From positions 248,001 through 312,000 of the forward strand of contig RJVL01000004.1 of the NCBI GenBank assembly GCA_003755025.1: a stretch of DNA of 64,000 bases, in the 5' to 3' direction. A program made the translations under genes and the position numbers. This document shows, piece by piece, positions 32,596 to 43,100 of the stretch. Positions within the stretch are counted from its first letter, which is position 1; each line of letters opens with the position of its first letter. A model generated the notes under the pieces. The model was not told the DNA's origin, made no database searches, and saw nothing but the letters and a program-made list of their open reading frames with translations. Origin of the DNA: Diaphorobacter nitroreducens (GTDB lineage Bacteria > Pseudomonadota > Gammaproteobacteria > Burkholderiales > Burkholderiaceae_C).

Positions 32596-34497
32596 CTAGT
32601 GCGCGCCGGCCCGGGCCCGCGGCGCGGCGCGCGCCGCATCGATGGTCGTCAAGGGCGATTGCAGGCAGACCAGCCCGCCTGGGCCGGCGTCGCGCCAGGC
32701 GATGCCCGCGTGCGACTGCTTGGCATCGCGCTTGGCCAGCGCCGCGAGGTTGGCCACCTCTTCGGCATGCTCCATGCTGCCCGGCGGCACGCGTACCGCG
32801 CCGATCGACAGCGTGGTGCAGCGAAAGAACCGGTTCACGCCATGCCGGTCCTCGGCCCAGATGCCGCCTTCTTGGCGCGCAGATTCATCGAACAGGGCGA
32901 TGGCCTCGCGCGCGAACGAGTCCACGATGCGCTGGCAGCGCGCCAGCCAGTCGCTGCTCTGGAACAGCAGCATGAAGTCGTCACCGCCCACATGGCCCAC
33001 GAAGTCGGCCCGCGGGTCGCAGTGCGTCAGCGCCAGCCGCGCCACCAGGCGGATCATCTGGTCGCCGCGCCAATAGCCGTAGTGGTCGTTGAAGGGCTTG
33101 AAGTGGTTCAGGTCGGCGTAGCAGGCGACGAAGGCCGCGCGGTTGTCCAGCAGGCGCTGCATGTGCAGGCTGATGGGGATGTTGCCGGGCAGGAAGGTGA
33201 GGGGGTTGGCGTGGCGCGCGGCCTCGATGCGCGCTTCGGTCACGCCGCGCACCAGTTGCTCGCCGGTGCCCAGGCCCGCGTAGCGCCCGTTGTCGGTGAC
33301 GATGAAACCGTCGTTGAGGTAGCGCTGGTCCTGCGAGGTGAGGATGCCCACCAGATGCTCCACGTCGCAGTCCATCTCCACCACGCGCGGCGACGTACTG
33401 GCGAACGCCATGCAGGGTTTGCGGCCGTGCACCTCGCGAAAGTACAGCGTGGCGTAGTGGTTCATGAACTCCTGGCGGTTGATGAGCGCCACGGGGCGTT
33501 CGCCCTCCAGCACCGCAATGGCGTGCAGATCGCCATGCGTGCGAAACAGCTCGGCCACCGCGTCGTTGCTGGTGCAGGGCGTGACGGTGGGCGCCTGCGC
33601 CATGAGCAGGTTGCGCAGGATGCCAGGGCGTATGGGCTGGCCGCCGTGCGGCAGCACGGCCACGCGGCGGTCCCGCAGCACGGACAGCGCGGGCGGCTCT
33701 ATCGCCAGGCGAGCGGTACGCGCGGGCCGGCCCAGCAGGTAGCCCTGGCCGTAGGAAATATCGAGGTCGCGCAGCGCGCGCAGCTCGTCGCTGGTCTCGA
33801 TGCCTTCGGCCACCAGCGTGGTGCCGAACACTTCGGCAATGCCGCGGATCGCCTGCAGCATCTGCAGCTTCTCGGGGTGCTGGCCGATATCGCGCGTGAA
33901 GTACTTGTCGATCTTCACGAAGTCGGGGCGCACCTCCGACCACAGGCGCAGGCTGGAATGGCCGTCGCCGAAGTCGTCCAGCGCCAGGCGCATGCCACTG
34001 GCGTGCACCTGGCGCAGTGCGTCGCGCAGCGGCACCAGGTCGTGCACGCGCTCGTGCTCGGTGATCTCCAGCACCACCATGTGCGGCGACACGCCCAGCC
34101 GACGCACCACGTGGGCCAGAGGCTCCGCGCCGCACAGCCCGACGCCCCAGACCAGCGCGTCGGCGCTGATGTTCACGAACAGCCGGCCCGGCGTGGCCTG
34201 CTGGCCCCATTGGGTGAGTGCCTGCGCGACGCACAGCAGTTCGAAGTCGTGCAGCAGGTCTTCGGCGCGTGCCTGGGCCAGCAAGGCGTCGGGCGACTGC
34301 AGAGGCGAGTTTTCCGGGCCGCGGATCAGGGCCTCGTGTGAATAGATGTTCCCCTCGCGCAGGTCGGCCAGGGGCTGGAATACGCAGTGCAGCCCACCCG
34401 CGCGCAGCAGCCGCGCCAGCGGCCCTTCGCCCCGCCGCACCCTGGGTGACAGCGAAGGCAGCAGTGCGCGCAGAGACAGCCGCGGAGCATCAGGCAT
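32596..34497 (-). CDS. EAL-CBS-GGDEF protein, likely cyclic-di-GMP phosphodiesterase
   Basis: A 633-residue cytosolic signalling protein in the order EAL (residues about 35-270), paired CBS (about 300-430), GGDEF (about 440-600). The EAL domain is intact: E55-A-L-I-R, LFVNISADAL, LEITEHERV, LDDFGDGHSS and FVKIDKYF are present, so it should hydrolyse c-di-GMP. The GGDEF motif is GGDDF at residues 504-508, a variant that may be inactive or weak and serve to bind GTP. CBS domains usually bind adenine nucleotides. The frame is open to 34680, but the ATG at 34497 follows the leader containing a repeat copy. Confidence 0.85.
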   Translation of the reverse strand: MPDAPRLSLRALLPSLSPRVRRGEGPLARLLRAGGLHCVFQPLADLREGNIYSHEALIRGPENSPLQSPDALLAQARAEDLLHDFELLCVAQALTQWGQQATPGRLFVNISADALVWGVGLCGAEPLAHVVRRLGVSPHMVVLEITEHERVHDLVPLRDALRQVHASGMRLALDDFGDGHSSLRLWSEVRPDFVKIDKYFTRDIGQHPEKLQMLQAIRGIAEVFGTTLVAEGIETSDELRALRDLDISYGQGYLLGRPARTARLAIEPPALSVLRDRRVAVLPHGGQPIRPGILRNLLMAQAPTVTPCTSNDAVAELFRTHGDLHAIAVLEGERPVALINRQEFMNHYATLYFREVHGRKPCMAFASTSPRVVEMDCDVEHLVGILTSQDQRYLNDGFIVTDNGRYAGLGTGEQLVRGVTEARIEAARHANPLTFLPGNIPISLHMQRLLDNRAAFVACYADLNHFKPFNDHYGYWRGDQMIRLVARLALTHCDPRADFVGHVGGDDFMLLFQSSDWLARCQRIVDSFAREAIALFDESARQEGGIWAEDRHGVNRFFRCTTLSIGAVRVPPGSMEHAEEVANLAALAKRDAKQSHAGIAWRDAGPGGLVCLQSPLTTIDAARAAPRARAGAH

Positions 34498-34592
34498 CGG
34501 TAGCAATTGGTAACTGTTAAAAGGGGAGCGTAGGCCTTCCGGGTGACAAGCCCGTGACGCGCATGCGCCTGGCAAGGGCGATGGCTGGTATT

Positions 34593-34645
34593 GAATTGAT
34601 AGCTGCCGGCGCTCTTTTCGTAAGCGCCAGGGCCACTTTTCATTG
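34593..34645 (+). repeat. Dispersed structured repeat, copy 10 (between porin and EAL gene)
   Basis: GAATTGATAGCTGCC, GGCGCT, loop TCTTTTCGTA, AGCGCC, AGGGCCACTTTTC. The GGCGCT/AGCGCC stem is perfect. It lies in the leader of the EAL-CBS-GGDEF gene. Confidence 0.75.
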
Positions 34646-34658
34646 GTATTTGCAGGCG

Positions 34659-34691
34659 AAAAAAAAGCACGCGGCGCCATGCGCCGCGTGC
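34659..34691 (-). terminator. Rho-independent terminator of the porin gene
   Basis: On the minus strand an 11-bp perfect stem (GCACGCGGCGC / GCGCCGCGTGC, loop ATG) is followed by eight T. It lies 29 bp after the porin stop codon and separates it from the EAL gene downstream. Confidence 0.9.
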
Positions 34692-34719
34692 CGTGCAGTG
34701 GCCGACAGGGCCTGCTTCG

Positions 34720-35742
34720 TCAGAACCGGTGGCGGATACCCACGCCGAAGCTGTTGCCCGTGGACTGGTTGGTGATCTTGTCGTTCATGTACATCGCGTA
34801 CACGTCCGTGCGCTTGGACAGGTTGTAGTCATAGCCCAGCGTGAAGGTCTTGCGGTCCAGGTCCGAGTCCGTCAGCTCGGTCTTGACCCAGGAAGCCAAC
34901 AGGCTGCCGCCGCCCAGCGGGGCCGATGCGCCGACCTGCATCGTCTTGGCCTTGCCGGGGCTGTTGTCGGCCTTGGTCTGGCCGTAGCTCAGGTACGGCT
35001 TCACGACGTTGAAATCGTAGGCTGCGGCCAGCATCCAGTCCTTCTTGGTCGTGCCCAGGTAGGTGCCCTGGCCGGGGTTGCTGATCTGGTCGCGCTCGTA
35101 GTAGCCAGTCAGCGTCAGCGGGCCGCCGAAGTAGAAGAAATTAGCGCCGACGTTCTTCTTGCCGTTATCGCCCGGCAGTTCGCCGAACTGGTACTGCAGG
35201 TTGGCCTTGAAGCCGCCGATGTCGGGCGTGCTGTAGGCGATCTGGTTGCTCCAGCCTGTGTCGGACGGGGTGGTGGCCTGCCAGCCGGAGGCGTTGAACA
35301 GCGGCACGTTCTTGTGCAGGATCAGCGGCGAGAACGTGAACGAGTCGCCCAGCGGGTTGCCCACCACGGACGGCAGGAAGTTGGGTGCCATCCAGCGGCC
35401 CAGCAGCACGGAGCCAAAACTGCCCGACAGGCTCACGTTGGCGTCGCGCGAGAAAAACGTATCGCCCGGAAAGCGGCCCTGGGTGCCGGCATCCACCTGG
35501 ATGAACGAGGTGAGCTGGAAGTTGGCCTTCAAGCCGCCGCCCAGGTCTTCGGAGCCGGTGAAGCCGAACCACGAGGTGGTCATGCCACCGCTATTGACCA
35601 CCGAGCGGCGGTCGGCGTCGCCGGCCATCTTCATGGAGCCGACGTAGACGTCGGTCAGACCCGAAAGCGTGACGGAGGTTTGGGCGTGCGCCGTGGCCGC
35701 GCACAGCGTGGCGGCGGCAATAGCGATCAAATGGCGGTACAT
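34720..35742 (-). CDS. Outer-membrane porin (OMP32/Gram-negative porin family)
   Basis: A 340-residue general porin forming a 16-strand barrel in the outer membrane. The Sec signal ends at ATAHAQTSVTLSG, and the mature start SVTLSGLTDVYVGS and terminal FGVGIRHRF (aromatic last residue required for barrel assembly) are typical. FGFTGSEDLGGGLKANFQ and GRWMAPNFL around the eyelet loop are family marks. AGAGGAGA precedes the ATG; the longer frame to 35829 is not needed. Related Acidovorax/Delftia porins prefer anions. It has a strong terminator downstream. Confidence 0.9.
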   Translation of the reverse strand: MYRHLIAIAAATLCAATAHAQTSVTLSGLTDVYVGSMKMAGDADRRSVVNSGGMTTSWFGFTGSEDLGGGLKANFQLTSFIQVDAGTQGRFPGDTFFSRDANVSLSGSFGSVLLGRWMAPNFLPSVVGNPLGDSFTFSPLILHKNVPLFNASGWQATTPSDTGWSNQIAYSTPDIGGFKANLQYQFGELPGDNGKKNVGANFFYFGGPLTLTGYYERDQISNPGQGTYLGTTKKDWMLAAAYDFNVVKPYLSYGQTKADNSPGKAKTMQVGASAPLGGGSLLASWVKTELTDSDLDRKTFTLGYDYNLSKRTDVYAMYMNDKITNQSTGNSFGVGIRHRF

Positions 35743-35948
35743 GGGTTCTCCTCTGTAGGGCGGGGATGCGCGGCTGGCGCAGGGGTTGTTATGACGGTTT
35801 CGGGTCAGGCAGCGATTGTGGTCAAGCAAACATCATGCCGCCAGCCTTTTTCGTGTTTTTGCAACACTGCGAACGCAAGTTGTTGCGCCCGGACCCGCCG
35901 GAACGGCGCGTGAGGCGGCCCGGCACGCCGGCGGTTGCACGTCCACTT

Positions 35949-35962
35949 TTGATTTCGCTCAA
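35949..35962 (+). promoter_or_regulatory. FNR-type box upstream of the Crp/Fnr gene
   Basis: TTGAT-TTCG-CTCAA, one mismatch from the TTGAT-N4-ATCAA consensus. Its centre lies 42 bp before the ATG at 35998. Confidence 0.55.
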
Positions 35963-35997
35963 AGCAGGACGGGCGGTGCGCCGGCACAGTGGCGGTC

Positions 35998-36621
35998 ATG
36001 TTCCCCCTACCGTCCTCCGACCAGTCCGCACAGATCGAGGTGGCCACCGCGGGCGAGGTGCTGCGTGAGCGCCACCAACAACCTGCGTCCGTGCTCTACC
36101 TTGACAGTGGCCGCGTGCTGCTGGGCGTGCGCGAGGACGGCGTGATGCGCCACCAGCTTGGTGTGGTCGAAGGGCCGTTCTGGCTCGACGCCGCCACCGC
36201 GCTGCTGGAACAGCCCTGCGCCGTGGACATGGTGGCGGACACCCGCGTGCAGTTGCGCCGGCTACCGCTGGAGGACTTCAAGCGCACCTTTGATGAGTTG
36301 CCCGTGGGCGCACAGGCGCTGCTGCGCGACATGGCCACCGGTTACTGCCAACAGACGGAACTGGCCGTGAGCCGCCTGGCCCAGGACGCCGAAGCCCGCT
36401 GCGCCCAGTGGCTGCTGCGCCATGCGCAAAACAGTGAAGACGGCGGCTTGCGCGTCACGCTGCACCAGCGCAAGCGCCTGATTGCGGCGCAGTTGGGCAT
36501 TGCGCCCGAGACGCTCTCGCGTGTGCTGCGCCATCTGCGCGAGCACGGCCTGATCGCTGGCACGGGCAACGTGCTGAGCCTGCCGCAGCCCCGCGCGCTG
36601 CAGATGGTGGCCGGCGCCTGA
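35998..36621 (+). CDS. Crp/Fnr-family transcription regulator
   Basis: A 207-residue regulator with an N-terminal effector domain and a C-terminal winged helix. The recognition helix IAPETLSRVLRHLREHGLI carries the E-x-x-S-R pattern of FNR, which reads TTGAT half-sites. No Cys cluster is present in the N-terminus, so it is not an iron-sulfur FNR; a haem or other sensor of the DNR type is possible. The ATG at 35998 is preferred over a GTG at 35989. An FNR-like box upstream suggests autoregulation or control by another family member. Confidence 0.82.
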   Translation: MFPLPSSDQSAQIEVATAGEVLRERHQQPASVLYLDSGRVLLGVREDGVMRHQLGVVEGPFWLDAATALLEQPCAVDMVADTRVQLRRLPLEDFKRTFDELPVGAQALLRDMATGYCQQTELAVSRLAQDAEARCAQWLLRHAQNSEDGGLRVTLHQRKRLIAAQLGIAPETLSRVLRHLREHGLIAGTGNVLSLPQPRALQMVAGA

Positions 36622-36647
36622 GCACACGCTGGGCACTCCGCCCGATG

Positions 36648-36669
36648 GGGCCGCTGCGGCGGCCCTTTT
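36648..36669 (+). terminator. Terminator after the Crp/Fnr gene
   Basis: GGGCCGC-TGCG-GCGGCCC followed by TTTT, 26 bp after the stop codon. Confidence 0.75.
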
Positions 36670-36871
36670 GCATCCAGTTGTTACCACTCTCTACCTGAAG
36701 GCCTGAGGCGTCAGGGTTTTTCCCGCGCCGTCCCAGGGTTCCACCCAGTCTGGAGCTGGGGGTGCCTGCGTATATTGGTTCGGGCCTCTGGTGAGGCTGC
36801 AGCCCCCCTATGACCATGGTTCGCGCCTTCCTCGATCCTCTCGTTTCGGGCGCTTCGAACGCGGAGCGCCC

Positions 36872-38974
36872 ATGACACCGCCCGAGCATGTTGCCGCGTG
36901 GGAAGACGTGGCGCCCGAGCGGGAGCCTGAAGGCTTCGCATGGCTGCCCGGTCCGCTGGTGGGCAAGCTGCTCGCGGTGGCGGCGCTGGCCATCGTGCTC
37001 TCCGCAATGCTCACCGTGTGGGTGCTGTCGCGCGCCGCGGGCCAGGAGGTCATGCAGCGCCTGGTCAGCCAGCAGAACGACGAGGTGGAACTGGTGGCGC
37101 GGTTGCTGGCCAGCAAGATCGAGCAGAGCCAGAAGGTGCTTGCCACCGTGGCCGAGGGCATTACCCCCGAACTGTTGGAGTCCCCCGCATCGCTGGAGTG
37201 GCTGCTGCAGCAGGGCCTGCCGGCCGTGCGCTTCTTCGACGCCATCCAGGTTGCGCGCAAGGACGGCAACCTCGCCATCAACCTGCGCTATGGCAAGCTG
37301 GAAAAGGCCTCGGGTCTGGACCCGGGCGAGCGCGATTACCTCGTGCGCACACTGCTGGACGGCAAGCCGCTGGTGTCGGGCCTCATTGGCGCCACGCCGG
37401 CCGAGGCGCGCGTGATGTTCACCATGCCGCTGCTGCGGGGGGAGGGGCGCGTCATCGGGGCCGTGGCGGGCGTGCTGCGGCTGCAATCGCAGGGACTGCT
37501 GCCACATTCCCTGGCGCTGCCCGCACGCAGCGATTCGCAGCTGGTGGTGTTCACGCGCGATGGGGTGATCCTGGCGCACCCCAATATGGAGCGCGTGCTG
37601 GGCCAGGTGGCCGACGAGCCCGGCCTGGGCGAGGCCTATGCGCGCTGGCGCCGCGCGGACGATGCCCCGCTGGCCGGGCGCGCGCAAACCACCGTGCAGG
37701 CGGACCACGTGGTGAGCTTGGCCAGCGTGCCCATGCCGCAATGGGTGGTGGCCCGGGTGAGCGCTTCGCAGGCCGTGCTGGCGCCAATGCAGGGTGTCCA
37801 GCGCCGGGCCTGGGCGCTCGCGGCCGCGGCCACGGCGCTGGTGGCCCTGCTGGCGCTGGGCGCCATGCTGTGGATCGCGCGCCCGCTGATCCTGCTGCGC
37901 CAGCGTGCCCGAGCGCTGACGGACGCGGAGGCCGCTGGTGCGCCGGCGAGCGGGTCCGCCGGGTATGACGGCCCATGGCCGCACAGCCCTGGCGAGGTGG
38001 ACGATGTGGTGCGCGTCTGCACCCGGCTGTTGGAACACCGGCGGCTGCAACAGCGTGGGTCGGAGGCGTCGGCGCGCCAGTTGCGTGCGGTGCTGGCGCA
38101 CGTGCCGTTGGGCATCGTCGTCAGCCGCGACGAGCAGGTGGAGGTCGTCAGCCAGCAGGCCGGCCGCATGCTGGGCTATGCGCCGGCGCAGCTCCAGGGG
38201 CGCCGGCTGACGGATCTGCTGGCCTCACCGCCCGGCGCAGCGGATGTGGCACAGCAGGTGCGTGCGCGGTTTGCGGCCCACGGCAGCTTCGATGGCGAAC
38301 TGCCGCTGCTGCGCAAGGACGGCAGCACGCTGTGGGTGCGGGCGCAGGGGCAACTGGTGGAGCCCGGCGTGCCGTCCAGCGGCCTGGTGTGGACGCTGGA
38401 AGACTTCACTGCGGAGCGTGCAGCGCGCCAGCAGCAGTCCTGGGAGCGCGCCCACGACCCCTTGACCCAACTGCTCAACCGCGCGGAGTTTGAGTTGCGC
38501 CTGCAGATGTTGCTGGACGCGCGTGCTGCGCGGGGCCCGCGGGGTGTGCCGGAGGAAGACGGCGGGGTGCTGCTGTTCATGGACCTGGACCATTTCACCG
38601 TGGTCAACGACGTTGCCGGCCATGATGCGGGCGATGACGTACTGCGCCATCTGGCACGTCTGCTCGAATCGGAAGTGCGGCACAACGGCTGGGCTGCGCG
38701 CGTGGGCGGCGACGAGTTCGCCATCGTGCTGCCGGGCAGCTCCTTGGCGCGCGGGCAGGCCGTGGCCGAGCAGTTGCGCGCCGCCGTGCAGGCGTGGGAG
38801 CCCGCATATGGCGGGCGCAGCTTCACCCTGGGCCTGAGCGTGGGGCTGGTCCCGCTGGCGCCCGGTGCGCACGGTGTGGCGGCGCTGCTCTATGCCGCCG
38901 ACATGGCCTGTTACCAGGCCAAGCGCGCCGGGCGCAACCGCATCGCCGTAGGCAGCGTGCAGGTACCGGCCTGA
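36872..38974 (+). CDS. Membrane-bound diguanylate cyclase (dCache-PAS-GGDEF)
   Basis: A 700-residue inner-membrane protein that should make c-di-GMP. A first helix (residues about 30-52), a periplasmic double-Cache-like sensor domain to about residue 310, a second helix about 315-335, a PAS domain (about 400-515, HVPLGIVVSRDEQVEVVS) and a GGDEF domain follow. The active motif is intact, GGDEF at residues 612-616, with FMDLDHFTVVND before it. The inhibitory RxxD site five residues upstream is absent (RHNG instead), so classical product inhibition is not expected. The ATG at 36872 has a GGAG; the longer frame to 36791 has none. Confidence 0.87.
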   Translation: MTPPEHVAAWEDVAPEREPEGFAWLPGPLVGKLLAVAALAIVLSAMLTVWVLSRAAGQEVMQRLVSQQNDEVELVARLLASKIEQSQKVLATVAEGITPELLESPASLEWLLQQGLPAVRFFDAIQVARKDGNLAINLRYGKLEKASGLDPGERDYLVRTLLDGKPLVSGLIGATPAEARVMFTMPLLRGEGRVIGAVAGVLRLQSQGLLPHSLALPARSDSQLVVFTRDGVILAHPNMERVLGQVADEPGLGEAYARWRRADDAPLAGRAQTTVQADHVVSLASVPMPQWVVARVSASQAVLAPMQGVQRRAWALAAAATALVALLALGAMLWIARPLILLRQRARALTDAEAAGAPASGSAGYDGPWPHSPGEVDDVVRVCTRLLEHRRLQQRGSEASARQLRAVLAHVPLGIVVSRDEQVEVVSQQAGRMLGYAPAQLQGRRLTDLLASPPGAADVAQQVRARFAAHGSFDGELPLLRKDGSTLWVRAQGQLVEPGVPSSGLVWTLEDFTAERAARQQQSWERAHDPLTQLLNRAEFELRLQMLLDARAARGPRGVPEEDGGVLLFMDLDHFTVVNDVAGHDAGDDVLRHLARLLESEVRHNGWAARVGGDEFAIVLPGSSLARGQAVAEQLRAAVQAWEPAYGGRSFTLGLSVGLVPLAPGAHGVAALLYAADMACYQAKRAGRNRIAVGSVQVPA

Positions 38975-39009
38975 ACGGCTCGGCTGGCATGGCCGCACAC
39001 GGCGGCGGG

Positions 39010-41396
39010 TTACTCCAGCCGCCCGATCGCGCGCAGCACGTTCTCTGCCGTGGCGGGCGCGGTCAGTTGCACGGGCGCGCGCGCATCGGCGCCGCCGTCC
39101 CCCCGGGCCGCAGCGATTGCATTGCGCAGTGCTTCGTACACGCTGATGGCCAGCATGAACGGGGGCTCGCCCACGGCCTTGCTGCCGCCCACGTTGTCCT
39201 CGCGGTTGGGCTGGTGCCAGAGCTGCACGCGCAGGTGCTCGGGCACGTCGCCCGTGGCGGGGATCTTGTAGGTGCTGGGGGCGTGCGTGGCCAGGCGTCC
39301 TTCGTCGTTCCACACCAGTTGCTCAGTGGTAAGCCACCCCATGCCCTGCACGAAACCGCCCTCGATCTGGCCGAGGTCGATGGCCGGGTTGATGCTGTGG
39401 CCCACGTCGTGCAGGATGTCCACGGCCAGCACGCGGCTCTCGCCGGTGTGGGTGTCGATGGCCACCTCGGTGCAGGCGGCGCCATAGGCGAAGTAGTAGA
39501 AGGGCCGGCCGGTGAGCGTGGTCTTGTCGTAGTGGATCTTGGGCGTGCGGTAAAAGCCGTCGCTCCACAGCTGGATGCGGTTGGCGTAGGCCTCCTTCAC
39601 CACGTCCTCCCAGCGCCGCGTGCGCTTGGGAGATATGACCTGCCCACCCGCGAAGCGGATGGCGCCCGCGCCGCAGCCGTCCAGCCCGCAGACGAACGCC
39701 GCCAGGTTGTCGCGCACATGGCGCGCCGCGAACTGCGCGGCGCGGCCGTTCAGGTCGGTGCCGCTGCTGGCAGCGGTGGCGCTGGCGTTGGGCACCTTGG
39801 CAGTGTCGCTGGCGGTGACCAGCACGCGGGAGAGGGGCACGCCCAGCTCATCGGCCACGATCTGCGCCACCTTGGTGTGCAGGCCCTGGCCCATCTCGGT
39901 GCCACCGTGGTTCACCTGCACGCTGCCGTCGGTGTACACGTGCACCAGAGCTCCAGCTTGGTTGAACAGCGTGGCCGTGAAGCTGATGCCGAACTTCACC
40001 GGCGTCAGGCCCAAACCGCGCTTGAGCACGGGGTTCGCGGCGTTCCATGCCGAAACGGCCTCCTGCCGTTGCCTGTAGAGCGCGGACTGCTCCAATTGCG
40101 GTAGCAAATCGTGCAGGATGTTGTCCTCCACGGTCATCTGGTAGTGGGTCACGTTGCGCTCGTGCAGCCCGTAGAGGTTGGCCATGCGCACGTCCAGCGC
40201 GTCCCGGCCCAGGGCGCGGGCGATGTCGCCCAGAATGGTTTCGATGGCGATCACCCCCTGCGGTCCGCCAAAGCCGCGGAACGCGGTATGGCTCTGGGTG
40301 TGCGTCTTGCAGCGGTACGAGGCGATCTCCACATGTTCCAGGAAGTACGCGTTGTCGCAGTGGAACACCGCGCGGTCGGCTACGGGGCCCGAAAGATCGG
40401 CGCTGAAGCCGCAGTTGGCGGCCATCATCAGTTTGAGGCCGGTGATGCGCCCGGCGTCGTCAAAGCCCACGTCCCATTCGTAGGCGAAGGGATGGCGCTT
40501 GCCGGTGACCATGAAGTCGTCGTCGCGGTCCAGGCGCAGCTTGACTGGCCGGCCGAACTTGTGCGCCGCCAGCGCCGCCCACACGGCCAGGTGGCCGGCC
40601 TGCGTTTCCTTGCCGCCAAAGCCGCCGCCCATGCGCCGGCACTCCACGCGCACCGCGTGGCTGTCGATGCCCAGCGCATGCGCCACCCAGTGCTGCACCT
40701 CGCCGGGGTGCTGGGTGCTGGAGTGGATCAGCCACTGCCCCTGTTCCTGCGGCAGGGCATAGGCGATCTGGCCCTCCAGATAGAAATGCTCCTGCCCGCC
40801 GACTTCCAGACGCCCCTGCAGGCGGTGCGGCGCCTGCGCCAGCGCCTGGGCCGCGTCGCCCCGGCGTACGTGCACGGGCGGTAGAACATAGCTCTCGGCG
40901 GCCAAGGCGTCCCGTACGGTGAGGATGGCGGGCAGGGCGGTGATGCTCAGCTTCACCTGCCGCGCCGCGCGCCGCGCCTGCATGACCGACTCGGCCACCA
41001 CCAGGCCGATCACCTGGCCGATGTGTTGCACCGTAGCCTGCGCGAACACCGGCTCATCATGGGCGAACGCCGCCAGTACCGGATCGCCCGGAATGTCCTG
41101 TGCCAGCACCACGCCGTGCACGCCCGCGAGCTGCAGCGCGGCTTGCGTGTCCACGCTTTCCAGCCGCCCGTGCGCCACGGTGCTGAGGATGGGGGCGGCG
41201 TAGAGCGTGCCCTTTACCTCGGGCAGGTCGTCGATGTAGTGGGCGCTGCCCGCCACCTGTGCGCGTGCGCTCTCGTGCGCGTGGGGCTGACCCATGGCGG
41301 GCTGGCCCATCGCGGGCTGGGTCATGGCCGGTGGGTTGCCAGCGGCCGCGCGGCCAACGGGCGTGCGCGCAGTGGGAGCGTGGTCGTCATCGCGCT

Positions 41397-41400
<4 letters not shown>
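39010..41400 (-). CDS. xdhB: Xanthine dehydrogenase molybdopterin-binding subunit (XdhB)
   Basis: A 796-residue subunit that holds the molybdenum cofactor and oxidises hypoxanthine and xanthine to urate. Conserved blocks are GGGFGGKETQAGHLA, TAFRGFGGPQGV, and NHGGTEMGQGLHTKVAQ plus ASDTAKVPNASATAASSG near the cofactor; the active-site Glu lies in GSKAVGEPPFMLA. The ATG at 41400 overlaps the xdhA stop (ATGA). The N-terminus before HESARAQVAG carries a tandem TQPAMGQPAMGQP repeat that is not usual in the family. The xdhC gene, which loads the cofactor, is not in this window. Confidence 0.93.
41284..41328 (-). repeat. Three tandem 15-bp repeats at the start of xdhB
   Basis: Units of 15 bp beginning GGGCTG at 41284, 41299 and 41314 encode the N-terminal MTQPA/MGQPA/MGQPH run. 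Length changes would keep the frame. Confidence 0.75.
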
Positions 41401-42920
<1,520 letters not shown>

Positions 42921-43001
42921 GTACCCAAGGGTATGCCGCAGGCGCCGGCTTGACCATAGGGCGGTACACATAACCCCGCCGGCGTGGTTGGTGGCCGACG
43001 G

Positions 43002-43064
43002 TTTGCTATAAGAAAAGTAGCTGCTGGCGCCCGGTGGGTCGGCGCCGCATGCTGTTTTGATTCC
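43002..43064 (+). repeat. Dispersed structured repeat, copy 12 (between xdhA and the nucleoside importer)
   Basis: TTTGCTATAAGAAAAGTAGC, TGCTGGCGCCCGG, then GGCGCCGCATGCTGTTTTG. It lies in the 180-bp divergent region, in the leader of the ABC operon. Confidence 0.7.
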
Positions 43065-43100
43065 AGGCAGCCGTCCAAAAAACTAGGAGACAATCGCAGG

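Noticed and set aside
32515-34341. A 608-codon plus-strand frame antisense to the EAL gene
   Set aside because: Its His/Arg/Gln/Ala-rich make-up is typical of an antisense shadow in GC-rich DNA, while the minus strand has intact EAL and GGDEF-type motifs.
35743-35829. Longer N-terminus for the porin
   Set aside because: The ATG at 35742 has a strong ribosome-binding site and starts directly at a standard signal peptide.
40070-40130. Repeat-like string (TTGCTACCGCAATTGGAGCA) inside xdhB
   Set aside because: The protein segment LLPQLEQSALYRQRQEA is the normal XdhB sequence for this place and the stem is missing, so it is likely chance similarity.
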